From Alkalimonas collagenimarina (GTDB lineage Bacteria > Pseudomonadota > Gammaproteobacteria > Enterobacterales > Alteromonadaceae), in contig NZ_JAUZVZ010000012.1 of NCBI RefSeq assembly GCF_030717845.1, positions 1 through 64,000 of the forward strand: a stretch of 64,000 bases of DNA, read 5' to 3'. The position numbers and the translations under genes were made by a program. Each line of letters begins with the position of its first letter. Position 1 is the first letter of the stretch. Shown here piece after piece: positions 55,039 to 63,897 of this stretch. Under the pieces are notes generated by a model. That model made no database searches. It was not told the DNA's origin and worked only from the letters and a program-made list of their open reading frames with translations.

Positions 55039-55305
55039 CATGGGCTCCGAGTCATTTGATGATACCTCAGTATAGCCTAGTTGCACCTCAACATCAAAAA
55101 ACCTTTTTAAATCAAAAGATTGAAAAATGAGAACGATTCGTTTTTCTGATTCTATTTTAATCTGTGACCTCGACGACAACGCCTGGTTGCACGATTCAAC
55201 AAGTCACTCTATCGCGACCAGCCGTTATTGACCGCAGCTTGATAGCAGGCTGGTCATTTTTGCGCTTAAATACAACTACTCTTCATCAACAAAGAACAAT
55301 CTAGA

Positions 55306-56802
55306 ATGCGACTGCTTACTTTAGCTTTTATGCTGGTGCTGACAAGTACCAGCCATGCCACAACCCGCCAGATCGAGATCGATCATTCGGTGGAAACCAA
55401 TCATCAGACTCGGATCAATGGTCAACGAATCTCATATACGGCTACCATTGGCACTCAGCCGGTATGGGATGAAGAAGGGGAACCCGTTGCCACTCTGCAC
55501 TATACCTACTACCAACGTTCCGGCGTATCCAATATAGGCAAGCGTCCGCTGCTGATCTCCTTCAATGGCGGTCCGGGCTCCGCGTCCGTTTGGATGCATG
55601 TTGCCTATACCGGCCCTAAAGTGCTCGACATCGATGATGAAGGCTATCCTATCCAGCCTTATGGCGTAAAAACCAACCCCTACTCCGTGCTGGATGTAGC
55701 GGATATTGTGTTTGTAAACCCGGTGAATACCGGCTACTCCCGCGTGGTACCAAACAGTCAGGGCGAGACACTATCCCGCGAGCAGCAGCAAAAGATGTTC
55801 TTTGGCGTCAATGCTGATGTCAGCTATCTGGCCGAATGGCTGAATACCTTTGTAACCCGCCACAACCGTTGGACCTCACCGAAGTTTTTAATTGGCGAAA
55901 GCTATGGCACCACACGCGTTGCTGGTCTGGCTTTGGCGCTGCAAAATCAGCAGTGGATGTATTTAAATGGGGTTATTCTGGTCTCGCCAACAGATATGGG
56001 CATTGAGCGCAATGGCCCGGTGAAAGCCGCCAATCGTCTGCCTTACTTCGCAGCTACCGCCTGGTACCATGGCGTGCTGTCTGACGATTTGCAGCAACGC
56101 GACCTATATGAGTTACTGCCAGAAGTGGAAGACTTTACCCTGAATCAGTACCTACCGGCGCTGGCGAAAGGTGCTTTTATTGATGAGGCAGAAAAACAAC
56201 GCATCGCAGAACAAGTAGCTCGTTACTCTGGCTTATCGTTGCAATCGGTACTGGGCAGCAACCTCGATATTGATAACGCCTTTTTCTGGAAAGACTTGCT
56301 GCGCGATCAGGGCAAAACCCTTGGTCGTCTCGACTCGCGTTATCTGGGGATTGATAAAAAAGAAGTAGGTGATCGACCTGATTATTGGGCGGAGCTGACC
56401 TCATGGTTGCATTCGTTCACCCCTGCCATCAACCATTACCTGCGCAACGAGCTGAATTATGTTACCGACATCAAATACAATATGTTTGGTCCGGTGCATC
56501 CGTGGGATCGCAGTGGCAATAATACTGGTGAAAACCTGCGTCAGGCCATGGCACAAAACCCCTACCTCAATGTATTGTTCCAAGCTGGTTATTACGATGG
56601 CGCGACCAATTACTTTGATGCTAAGTACAGCATGTGGCAAATGGACCCGAGCGGAAAGATGCGTGATCGCTTAAGCTTCGCCGGCTATCGCAGTGGTCAT
56701 ATGATGTACCTGCGCTACGAAGATTTGAAAAAATCGAATGACGATTTACGTGAGTTTATTCGCGCTTCCTTACCTGCTGAAGGCCAGGCCGCAAAATACT
56801 AA
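55306..56802 (+). CDS. Secreted S10 family serine carboxypeptidase
   Basis: A 498-residue alpha/beta hydrolase peptidase. The signal peptide (about 1-18, SHA-TT) is followed by the oxyanion region SFNGGPGSASVWMHVAYTGP and NPVNTGYSRV. The nucleophile is Ser199 in FLIGESYGTTRVAG, the Asp lies in the QAGYYDGATNYFDAKYS region, and the His in AGYRSGHMMYLRYEDL. S10 peptidases remove C-terminal residues at acidic pH and are common in fungi and in some proteobacteria. It likely acts in the periplasm or outside the cell. It is monocistronic, ending in a strong hairpin. Confidence 0.9.
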   Translation: MRLLTLAFMLVLTSTSHATTRQIEIDHSVETNHQTRINGQRISYTATIGTQPVWDEEGEPVATLHYTYYQRSGVSNIGKRPLLISFNGGPGSASVWMHVAYTGPKVLDIDDEGYPIQPYGVKTNPYSVLDVADIVFVNPVNTGYSRVVPNSQGETLSREQQQKMFFGVNADVSYLAEWLNTFVTRHNRWTSPKFLIGESYGTTRVAGLALALQNQQWMYLNGVILVSPTDMGIERNGPVKAANRLPYFAATAWYHGVLSDDLQQRDLYELLPEVEDFTLNQYLPALAKGAFIDEAEKQRIAEQVARYSGLSLQSVLGSNLDIDNAFFWKDLLRDQGKTLGRLDSRYLGIDKKEVGDRPDYWAELTSWLHSFTPAINHYLRNELNYVTDIKYNMFGPVHPWDRSGNNTGENLRQAMAQNPYLNVLFQAGYYDGATNYFDAKYSMWQMDPSGKMRDRLSFAGYRSGHMMYLRYEDLKKSNDDLREFIRASLPAEGQAAKY

Positions 56803-56817
56803 TCATCAATGGCTACC

Positions 56818-56848
56818 AAGGAAGAGCAAGTGAGGCTTGCTCTTCCTT
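56818..56848. terminator. Bidirectional terminator between the S10 peptidase and yqaA genes
   Basis: AAGGAAGAGCAAG and CTTGCTCTTCCTT form a perfect 13-bp stem with a five-base loop. It lies 16 bases after the peptidase stop and just past the yqaA stop on the other strand. Confidence 0.8.
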
Positions 56849-56850
56849 CT

Positions 56851-57282
56851 TTAACCACTGAAAACAGCAGCACCAATTCCCAGCAAGACCGCATAGCGTA
56901 ACCCTTTGCCAAGCGCTACCAATAAGAAAAATAACCCAAAACGAACCCGCAATACCCCAGCGATTAACGTCAGTGGATCGCCGACAATAGGTAGCCAGCT
57001 CAGCAGTAAACTCCAGCTGCCATAGCGCTGAAAGCGCTCACTTCCTTTAGCCATTTGCTTGCTGGTAAAAGGAAACCAGCGCTGGTGTTGAAAACGGTTG
57101 AGTTCCCGGCCTAGCCACCAATTGACACAAGAACCTAGTGTATTGCCCGAAGTAGCCGCCAGCCAGAGCCATAACCATGCATAACCTTGATGCTGCAAGG
57201 CCAGCAACAGCATCTCAGAGGAGCCAGGTAACAAGGTGGCCGCAGTGAAAGCGCTGATAAACAGCGACAGATAAGCCAGCAT
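56851..57282 (-). CDS. yqaA: YqaA family (VTT/DedA-like) membrane protein
   Basis: A 143-residue membrane protein matching E. coli YqaA in length. It has the VTT-domain pattern: re-entrant LPGSSEMLLLALQHQGY, ATSGNTLGSCVNWWLGREL with the conserved GNTLG, and YGSWSLLLSWLPIVGDPLTLIAGVL with the second re-entrant loop. DedA-type proteins are linked to lipid carrier translocation; YqaA itself is uncharacterised. The gene is 18 bases downstream of the MepM-like gene on the same strand, so they may form an operon. Confidence 0.85.
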   Translation of the reverse strand: MLAYLSLFISAFTAATLLPGSSEMLLLALQHQGYAWLWLWLAATSGNTLGSCVNWWLGRELNRFQHQRWFPFTSKQMAKGSERFQRYGSWSLLLSWLPIVGDPLTLIAGVLRVRFGLFFLLVALGKGLRYAVLLGIGAAVFSG

Positions 57283-57300
57283 CAGTGAGGGTTCGCTGCT

Positions 57301-58641
57301 TTAATGCCGCTGCGCTAACAAGGTTTCTTCATCCATTTGCTTGATCATAAAGGCAACCCTTTCGAAAAAGGCGTCACGGCCTTCATCGGGTATCGGCTGC
57401 GCCAGCGGAATATTGGCCGTCATTGGATTAACCGGACGGTTGTTGACATGCAGTTCGTAGTGCAGATGAGGCCCGGTGACGCGGCCGGTTGCTCCAGAGA
57501 GCGCAATGCGTTGACCACGTTCAACTCGCTGACCATTTCGAACCAACGACCGATCGAGGTGTAAATAACGTGTCTTGTAATTACCATGGTGCTGAATTTC
57601 AACGTAACGTCCGGCAAACGGATGGTTTTCCACTCGCACCACCCTGCCATCTGCCGCTGCTAGTACTGGTGTGCCCGTAGGTGTCGCGAAGTCGGTGCCA
57701 TTGTGGGGCGACACCCGACGAGTCACAGGATGCCGACGCTGCGGATTAAAAGCAGAGCTGATGCGAAATTCACGTTGCAATGGAATACGCATAAAAGCCC
57801 GCTGCAAGCTATTACCCTCAGCATCGAAATACTGACCATTATCGTGTAAAAAGGCAGTTAGCTGCTGACGACGGTTAAAAATCCGGATGCCTTCTATCCG
57901 GCTTTGCCCTGTGGCGTCATCGCCAACATAGTTATCGCTTCGTACGACCTGAAAACGTGCGCCAGCCTGAATATCGCGTGAAAAGTTAACCCGGTCACGA
58001 AATAATTGATGCACTGTGGCAATCTCAGCATCGTTTAATCCGGCATTTTTCGCCGAAACGTAAAAACTGCCATGAATTTCACCGACCAGAGTTTCACTGT
58101 GCCATTCACCTGGATTCAGTAACTCCTGATAACTGAACTCGCCATCGTCTTCACGTTGATACAGCACCCGGTTGCCCGCATGCACAAAAAGCTCCATCGA
58201 GAGCAGTTGATCATTGTCATCCAGCTGAAAGGTCAACGTATGGCCGGGACGTAACACATCTAATGCCAATAACGATTGGTCGGCAGCCATCACCTGATGC
58301 ATTTGCTGCTGACTGAAGCCTTGCTTAGAAAAGATACGACTTAAGCTATCCCCAGACTCAATGGCATAGTGACGTCTGCGGTCATCCAGCGGTTGCGGTT
58401 CCACCTCTGGCGCCATCGTGCTCTGAAGCTGCTGTACCTGATGTTTTACTTTTTCTTCCATCTGCCAATAGTGCCAGCCTTCTTTCAACAACGTCGGCAT
58501 CACACCCGTTGATGCTGGCACTGAAGTTTTAGGCGGGCTTGGCCATAGAATAATAGCAGCAGACAACGCTACAAGCGACATCAGGACTCGTCGGTGAACT
58601 GGAGGAAGGTTTATAGCAATCTGAGACAAGGATCTTGGCAT
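57301..58641 (-). CDS. mepM: Peptidoglycan DD-endopeptidase, M23 family, MepM-like
   Basis: A 446-residue envelope hydrolase. It has an N-terminal membrane anchor (about 22-37), an OapA/LysM-like region (YAIESGDSLSRIFSKQGFS), a beta-rich middle, and a C-terminal M23 LytM domain. The zinc ligands are His and Asp in PHNGTDFATPTGTPV and the HLH of GPHLHYELHVNNRP. MepM cuts D-Ala-mDAP crosslinks to allow new glycan insertion. Length and domain order match E. coli MepM. The catalytic residues are intact, so it is an active hydrolase rather than an EnvC-type activator. Confidence 0.87.
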   Translation of the reverse strand: MPRSLSQIAINLPPVHRRVLMSLVALSAAIILWPSPPKTSVPASTGVMPTLLKEGWHYWQMEEKVKHQVQQLQSTMAPEVEPQPLDDRRRHYAIESGDSLSRIFSKQGFSQQQMHQVMAADQSLLALDVLRPGHTLTFQLDDNDQLLSMELFVHAGNRVLYQREDDGEFSYQELLNPGEWHSETLVGEIHGSFYVSAKNAGLNDAEIATVHQLFRDRVNFSRDIQAGARFQVVRSDNYVGDDATGQSRIEGIRIFNRRQQLTAFLHDNGQYFDAEGNSLQRAFMRIPLQREFRISSAFNPQRRHPVTRRVSPHNGTDFATPTGTPVLAAADGRVVRVENHPFAGRYVEIQHHGNYKTRYLHLDRSLVRNGQRVERGQRIALSGATGRVTGPHLHYELHVNNRPVNPMTANIPLAQPIPDEGRDAFFERVAFMIKQMDEETLLAQRH

Positions 58642-58834
58642 TCGTTAGCGCTTCATGGTTATTTGATAGTACTATGTTTTCGATACTAACATAAAAATAA
58701 TAGGCTTCGCTTCGATGCCTCTGTAAAAAAATAGTTCCTAACCTCAGGAAACAAAAAACCCAGCGATTGACAGATTAGTTGTCCAATGCAGGCTAGCCTT
58801 AAATAACTAGCATCAATTCATTAGGGAGAAAAGC

Positions 58835-60214
58835 ATGACGACTCGAACCGAACGTGACAGCATGGGCGAACTGCAAGTACCAACCGACGCCTTGTATCAA
58901 GCACAGACGCAACGAGCGGTGCAAAACTTTCAATTAAGCGGTTTAGCAATGCCAACTCGCTTTATTCAGGCGGTACTGGCCATCAAAGCAGCCGCTGCAG
59001 CTGCAAATCAACAGCTAGGGCTGCTGCCTGCTCATAAAGCAGAAGCCATTATTGCTGCGGCACAACAACAACGGCAACAGACCGATATGCGGCAGTACCC
59101 GGTCGATGTATTTCAAACGGGTTCGGGTACCAGCAGCAATATGAATGTCAATGAAGTGCTGGCGACCTTGGCCAGCCAACAGTTAAATGAGGCCGTAAGT
59201 CCGAATGATGATATTAATTTAGGCCAAAGCAGCAACGATGTGATCCCAACCGCCATTCAGCTGAGCAGTGTGCTGGCGCTGGAGCAGCAATTATTGCCAG
59301 CATTGGATCATCTGATCAATAGCTTACAACAAAAAACGCAACAGATAGGTCAGATGGTAAAAACCGGCCGAACGCATCTGATGGATGCCATGCCCGTCAC
59401 CTTTGGTCAGGTACTTTCAGGTTGGCAAGCTCAGCTGCAACATAGCCAGCAGCAACTATTGCAACTGCAAGATAGCTTACGACAACTTCCACAAGGGGGC
59501 ACTGCCGTGGGTACCGGTATCAATGCTCACCCAGCTTTCGCCAGTAGCTTTTGCCAGCAACTAAGTCATGATACCGGCATCACCTTCACCCCTGCCACAA
59601 ATTTTTTCTTTGGCATCAGCAGCCAGGATCTTAGTGTCAGTTTGTCAGGTCAACTAAAAACTCTGGCAGTATCGCTGATGAAAATCAGCAATGATTTGCG
59701 CTGGATGAATTCCGGGCCTTTAGCCGGTTTAGCCGATATAGAATTACCCGCTTTGCAACCGGGCTCTTCCATTATGCCGGGTAAGGTCAACCCAGTGATG
59801 CCGGAAGCGGTTGCCATGCTGTGTGCTCAGGTCATTGGCAATGACAGTACTATCACCATTGCAGGCCAATCCGGTAATTTTGAACTGAATGTTATGCTAC
59901 CTGTTATCGCACACAATTTGCTGCAAAGCATCGAGCTGCTGGCCAATGGTTGTACCGCCTTAGCCGATAAAGCCATTGCTGGATTTACGGTCAATGAAGC
60001 ACACATTCAGCAAGCTTTGCACCGAAACCCGATGTTGGTCACTGCATTAAACCCAGTGATTGGCTACATGAAAGCCGCTGATATTGCCAAAAAATCCTAT
60101 CAGCAGCAACGGCCTGTGCTGGAGGTCGCGCTGGAAGAAACCGAGCTAAGCCGTGAAGAGCTGGAATCGCTGCTTGATCCGGCCCGACTTTGTCGGGGTG
60201 GTTTGGTGGAATAA
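58835..60214 (+). CDS. fumC: Class II fumarate hydratase FumC
   Basis: Iron-independent, oxidant-resistant fumarase of the citric acid cycle. The 459-residue protein shows the superfamily signatures TGSGTSSNMNVNEV, the KTGRTHLMDAMPVTFGQ loop and the catalytic GSSIMPGKVNPVMPE. It begins TERDSMGELQVPTDALYQAQTQRA, typical of FumC. An AGGGAG site precedes ATG 58835. It is a single gene here; FumC is often raised during iron limitation or oxidative stress, which fits the metal-related neighbourhood, though no box is seen. Confidence 0.95.
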   Translation: MTTRTERDSMGELQVPTDALYQAQTQRAVQNFQLSGLAMPTRFIQAVLAIKAAAAAANQQLGLLPAHKAEAIIAAAQQQRQQTDMRQYPVDVFQTGSGTSSNMNVNEVLATLASQQLNEAVSPNDDINLGQSSNDVIPTAIQLSSVLALEQQLLPALDHLINSLQQKTQQIGQMVKTGRTHLMDAMPVTFGQVLSGWQAQLQHSQQQLLQLQDSLRQLPQGGTAVGTGINAHPAFASSFCQQLSHDTGITFTPATNFFFGISSQDLSVSLSGQLKTLAVSLMKISNDLRWMNSGPLAGLADIELPALQPGSSIMPGKVNPVMPEAVAMLCAQVIGNDSTITIAGQSGNFELNVMLPVIAHNLLQSIELLANGCTALADKAIAGFTVNEAHIQQALHRNPMLVTALNPVIGYMKAADIAKKSYQQQRPVLEVALEETELSREELESLLDPARLCRGGLVE

Positions 60215-60300
60215 TTCAAACAGCCTACCCTGCATTAGCTGCCGCTATCAGTTTGTCATATACTGCTGGCCTCTATATACGATCATGATCGGAGAACGCT

Positions 60301-61506
60301 ATGTTTTATCGTCTTATCAACATTGTAGTTCCGCTGCTTATTGCTCTGCCTTTATGTGGTCAATCATTGTTAGCGAACGAGCCCACTGTTGAAGAACAAC
60401 GACTGGAACAAGCATGGCAAGCCATGCCTAGAGTACTTAGCCGTTTTGAGCCACTGGTGAATGATTTCAGGATCAGCTTACAGCATGTCACCACAGAGCA
60501 ACAATTGCTCCCCAAGCTCCAGCAGCATGGAGAAGCTTTGTGGCACAAGGCCACTTTGGATGCCAAACAACACAACCATCATGATGATCGGTCTTTGTAC
60601 TGGGCGCGGCTCATGATGACAAAGGCACTTCGGGACTGGTGTACCGGGCAGCACTGCGATGATCTGTCTGCTTTGGAGCAGCAACTGGAGCTCAGTAGCC
60701 GTGGTCAGCTCAATCTGACTTTTTCAGAGCAAAGCGATATCCGTATTCTACTGACTGGCTTTGACCCTTTTTTGCTCGATCGCAATCTGGACCAATCCAA
60801 CCCATCAGGCGTCACCGCGCTCATGCTAAACGGCTGGGTCTTTCAGTATCAGGGCAAGCAAGTGGAAGTTCAAAGTGCCATGATCCCGGTGCGTTTTGCT
60901 GACTTTGATCAAGGCATGATTGAGCAGCTGCTCACTCCTTTGCTGCAACAAAACCGTATTGATATGCTACTGACCGTCAGCATGGGGAGAGAACACTTCG
61001 ATTTAGAGCACTTCCCCGGTCGCCGCCGCAGCGCTGAAGCACCGGATAACCTGAACGTCTACACGGGTGGCAGCGGCACTAATCCGGTACTGCCGCGGTT
61101 GCATGGTGAGCCACTGCAAGGGCCGGAGTTTGTAGTATACAGCCTGCCTTACTCTGCCATGATGCAGGCCGAAGGCCGCTTTCAGATCAATGACAACCGC
61201 AACATCACCACACTGGAACGCGGTGAGTTTGCAGCGCAGTCATTGGCAGAATTGACTGAGCAAACCGCAGTGCAAGGCGGTGGCGGCGGTTACTTATCCA
61301 ATGAAATTTCGTATCGCAGTATTTTACTGCGAGATAGCTATGCTCCAGAGCTGCCGGTCGGCCATATTCATACCCCACGTATTGCAGCATTTGAGCCAGA
61401 AACCACCGCTGCTATCGTGCAACAAATTCAACAGATGATCCGCTTAGCCATCGCCAGTAAAGCCAAAGATGCTACCACTATAAGCGACGACGAACAGCTG
61501 TTATAG
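60301..61506 (+). CDS. Secreted pyroglutamyl-peptidase-I-like protein with Cys to Ser substitution
   Basis: A 401-residue protein. It has a signal peptide (1-25, LLANE), a helical N-terminal domain (26-140), and a C-terminal C15-like domain. That domain has ILLTGFDPF (149-157), NPSG (167-170), GREHFDLEHFPGRRR with Glu236, GGGYLSNEISYRS and GHIHTP with His357. In the C15 peptidases the second-last motif reads YVCNH with the catalytic cysteine; here it is YLSNE, with Ser333. It is either a serine variant or a non-catalytic binder of pyroglutamyl-type ligands. Export is also unusual for this normally cytoplasmic family. Confidence 0.72.
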   Translation: MFYRLINIVVPLLIALPLCGQSLLANEPTVEEQRLEQAWQAMPRVLSRFEPLVNDFRISLQHVTTEQQLLPKLQQHGEALWHKATLDAKQHNHHDDRSLYWARLMMTKALRDWCTGQHCDDLSALEQQLELSSRGQLNLTFSEQSDIRILLTGFDPFLLDRNLDQSNPSGVTALMLNGWVFQYQGKQVEVQSAMIPVRFADFDQGMIEQLLTPLLQQNRIDMLLTVSMGREHFDLEHFPGRRRSAEAPDNLNVYTGGSGTNPVLPRLHGEPLQGPEFVVYSLPYSAMMQAEGRFQINDNRNITTLERGEFAAQSLAELTEQTAVQGGGGGYLSNEISYRSILLRDSYAPELPVGHIHTPRIAAFEPETTAAIVQQIQQMIRLAIASKAKDATTISDDEQLL

Positions 61507-61568
61507 TTTGCTGGTAAATGTGGAAAAAATAAAAACAAAAACGACAATAACAACCTCAGGAACCTATC

Positions 61569-63218
61569 ATGCGATCTTTATCTATTATCACTGCTGCGCT
61601 GCTGATTAGCGCTAGCGCTCTCGCCCAGCAAGTCGGCTGGAACAACATTCATGGCTATGGCTTTGACTCACAAGGCCAGCTGGTTCAGTTTCAACAGTTG
61701 CTGGTGGATACAGAGACAGGCAAAGTGCTGGCTCGTGGCAATGCCATCCAAAGCGATTATCCCGATGCCAACTGGCAGGATGGCCAGGGAAAAACCATTA
61801 TACCCGGCTTGATCGATGGCCACGGACATATCCTTGGCCTTGGCCAAAACCTGATGCGGGTTGAGCTACGTGGCAGCCAAAGTGAGCAAGAGGCGGTCGA
61901 GCGTGTAGCTGAGTTTGCAGCCAAACACCCAGAGCAACAATGGATACAGGGGCGTGGCTGGAATCAGGTATTATGGGACAACAACGAATTCCCAAGCACA
62001 GCCTTACTGGATGAAGTGGTGTCTGATCGGCCGGTGTGGTTAAGCCGCATTGATGGCCACGCTGGCTGGGCCAACAGCAAAGCGCTCGAGCTGGCAGGCA
62101 TAACCAAAGACTCGCTGGACCCACCGGGCGGCCGTATTCTGCGCGATGAGCAGGGCAACCCTACCGGCGTCTTACTCAATAATGCACGTCAATATATCAG
62201 TGCCATACTGCCCGAGCCGAATGAAGCAGAAACGATTCAGGCATTAGAAGCCGCATTTACCGAACTGCTCTCACTCGGCATTACCAGTGTACATGATGCC
62301 GGTATTGATAGTGAGCTGGCCCGGTTGTATCAGCGCCTCCGTGCCGAAAACGCCATACCACTGCGTATTTATGCCATGCTATCTGCCCGCAACCCGGATC
62401 TGCAGAGCTGGCTGGATCAAGGCATTATTGACGATGAACACGACTTACTGCTAATCCGGGCGGTCAAACTCTATGGCGACGGTGCACTTGGCAGCCGGGG
62501 CGCCGCCTTGTTGTCTGATTACAGCGACCAGCCTGAGCATCGTGGCTTGCTGGTGACAGAGCCAGATCGATTGACTGCACAAATGCAGGCCACCATCGAG
62601 GCTGGTTTTCAGGCCAATGTGCATGCCATTGGTGACAGAGCCAACCGCATGGTCTTGGATCGATTTGAGCAACTTGCTAGCCCGGAACAATTGCAGCAAG
62701 GCCGTCACCGCATGGAGCATGCACAAATTGTCTCTCCAGACGATATTCCTCGCTTTAAAGCCTTGCATGTAGTGCCATCGATGCAAGCCGTCCATGCTAC
62801 CTCCGATAAGAATATGGCTGGCGATAGGCTGGGTATGGCGCGGCTGCGGGGCGCTTATGCCTGGCGGACCTTTGTTGATCAAGGCAGTCCTATTGTAGGT
62901 GGCTCAGATTTTCCAGTCGAGTTGGCGAACCCCTTTCATGGCTTGCATGCCTCTGTGACCCGGCAAGATCAACAAAACCAACCGGTTGGTGGTTGGCTAC
63001 CAGAGCAGCGCCTGAGCTTAACAGAAGCGTTACGTAGCTTTACCCGCGATGCCGCTTACGGTGCCTTTCAGGAAGAGCGTTTAGGATCATTAGCACCGGG
63101 GATGTGGGCCGACTTTATTGTGCTGGAGCAGAATCCTTTTGCCATCGAGGCTGAACAGTTGTGGCAACTTGAAGTGCTGCAAACCTGGTTGGCCGGTCAG
63201 CAAGTATTTAGCCGATAG
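61569..63218 (+). CDS. Secreted amidohydrolase, YtcJ-like (amidohydrolase_3)
   Basis: A 549-residue metal-dependent hydrolase. It has a signal peptide (1-19, ALAQQ) and a beta domain that splits around a TIM barrel. Metal-binding motifs are DGHGH near residue 85, the ISRIDGHAGWANSKALELAG helix region, HDAGIDS, NVHAIGDRANRMVLD and RHRMEHAQIV, with the late GGSDFPVELANPFHG. YtcJ-like enzymes hydrolyse N-substituted formamides or related amides; the substrate cannot be told. It lies 62 bases after the pyroglutamyl-peptidase-like gene, and the two could be a periplasmic amide-degrading pair. Confidence 0.87.
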   Translation: MRSLSIITAALLISASALAQQVGWNNIHGYGFDSQGQLVQFQQLLVDTETGKVLARGNAIQSDYPDANWQDGQGKTIIPGLIDGHGHILGLGQNLMRVELRGSQSEQEAVERVAEFAAKHPEQQWIQGRGWNQVLWDNNEFPSTALLDEVVSDRPVWLSRIDGHAGWANSKALELAGITKDSLDPPGGRILRDEQGNPTGVLLNNARQYISAILPEPNEAETIQALEAAFTELLSLGITSVHDAGIDSELARLYQRLRAENAIPLRIYAMLSARNPDLQSWLDQGIIDDEHDLLLIRAVKLYGDGALGSRGAALLSDYSDQPEHRGLLVTEPDRLTAQMQATIEAGFQANVHAIGDRANRMVLDRFEQLASPEQLQQGRHRMEHAQIVSPDDIPRFKALHVVPSMQAVHATSDKNMAGDRLGMARLRGAYAWRTFVDQGSPIVGGSDFPVELANPFHGLHASVTRQDQQNQPVGGWLPEQRLSLTEALRSFTRDAAYGAFQEERLGSLAPGMWADFIVLEQNPFAIEAEQLWQLEVLQTWLAGQQVFSR

Positions 63219-63225
63219 CTGTTAC

Positions 63226-63263
63226 AAAAACACCCCGACGCTGCAGGCGTCGGGGTGTTTTTT
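63226..63263. terminator. Bidirectional terminator
   Basis: CACCCCGACG and CGTCGGGGTG make a 10-bp stem with a seven-base loop, flanked by AAAAA and TTTTTT, so it works in both directions for the amidohydrolase gene and the HPF-like gene. Confidence 0.92.
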
Positions 63264-63297
63264 GATAAGCAGTCGTGTTGTTATGAAGAAACCAAGC

Positions 63298-63690
63298 TTA
63301 CTCCTGAGCAGCTTCAGCTGACTCAGCAGCCACCTGCTCTGGCGATGCAAAAACCGGGCTGGCCGAACGGGTTTGTTTGTCGCGTAATTTCCCTATGACC
63401 GAGCTTAACTTACGTTGTAATTTATCGGCAGCACCAGTCACAGCCGGCCCTACATCAGCGGCGTGTTCTGAAACCGTTACCGGATCTAACCCTTCGAATC
63501 TGGCTTCCAGCAGACAACGCTTGTCATTGCCATCGTGCTTGCTGTGGCTATTTTCATCACTTAAATGCACTTCAATTCGGGTAATATGGTCGGCAAAACG
63601 ATGTAACTTATTTTTAAGCGTATCACTGACAAACTCTGCCAAGCGCTCGTCAGCCTGAATATTACGATCACTATTTACTTGAATTTGCAT
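63298..63690 (-). CDS. HPF/RaiA family ribosome-associated protein
   Basis: A 130-residue protein of the sigma-54 modulation/RaiA family starting MQIQVNSDRNIQADERL. The ribosome-binding half is followed by KHDGNDKRCLLEARFEGLDP and AADKLQRKLSSVIGKLRDKQ, then an Ala/Glu-rich C-terminal tail. Such proteins occupy the decoding centre of idle ribosomes. The family also has HPF proper, usually near rpoN; this one is isolated and closer to the YfiA/RaiA-like paralogs. I choose ATG 63690 after CAGGAG; the open frame to 63804 upstream is unlike the family. Confidence 0.82.
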   Translation of the reverse strand: MQIQVNSDRNIQADERLAEFVSDTLKNKLHRFADHITRIEVHLSDENSHSKHDGNDKRCLLEARFEGLDPVTVSEHAADVGPAVTGAADKLQRKLSSVIGKLRDKQTRSASPVFASPEQVAAESAEAAQE

Positions 63691-63897
63691 AGAGTACTCC
63701 TGTTGTTCGCACTGTAGTGCTTTAATCTGTCTTAGTTGACCGTGCTTAGAGAGAAAGGTTTCCGTCCATATCAAAGATCTGGAGACGAACCTCGTCACAG
63801 TCAAGGGCCTATCTCATAATTTATCGCCGATAAAATCAGACAGCACGGCAAAGTCTGGTTAAAATACCCCTATGAATACTCAACCACAGCCAGTCGC

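Noticed and set aside
58767-58772. TTGACA upstream of fumC as a promoter -35 box
   Set aside because: A perfect hexamer is present, but no acceptable -10 lies 16-18 bases downstream, so I do not call a promoter.
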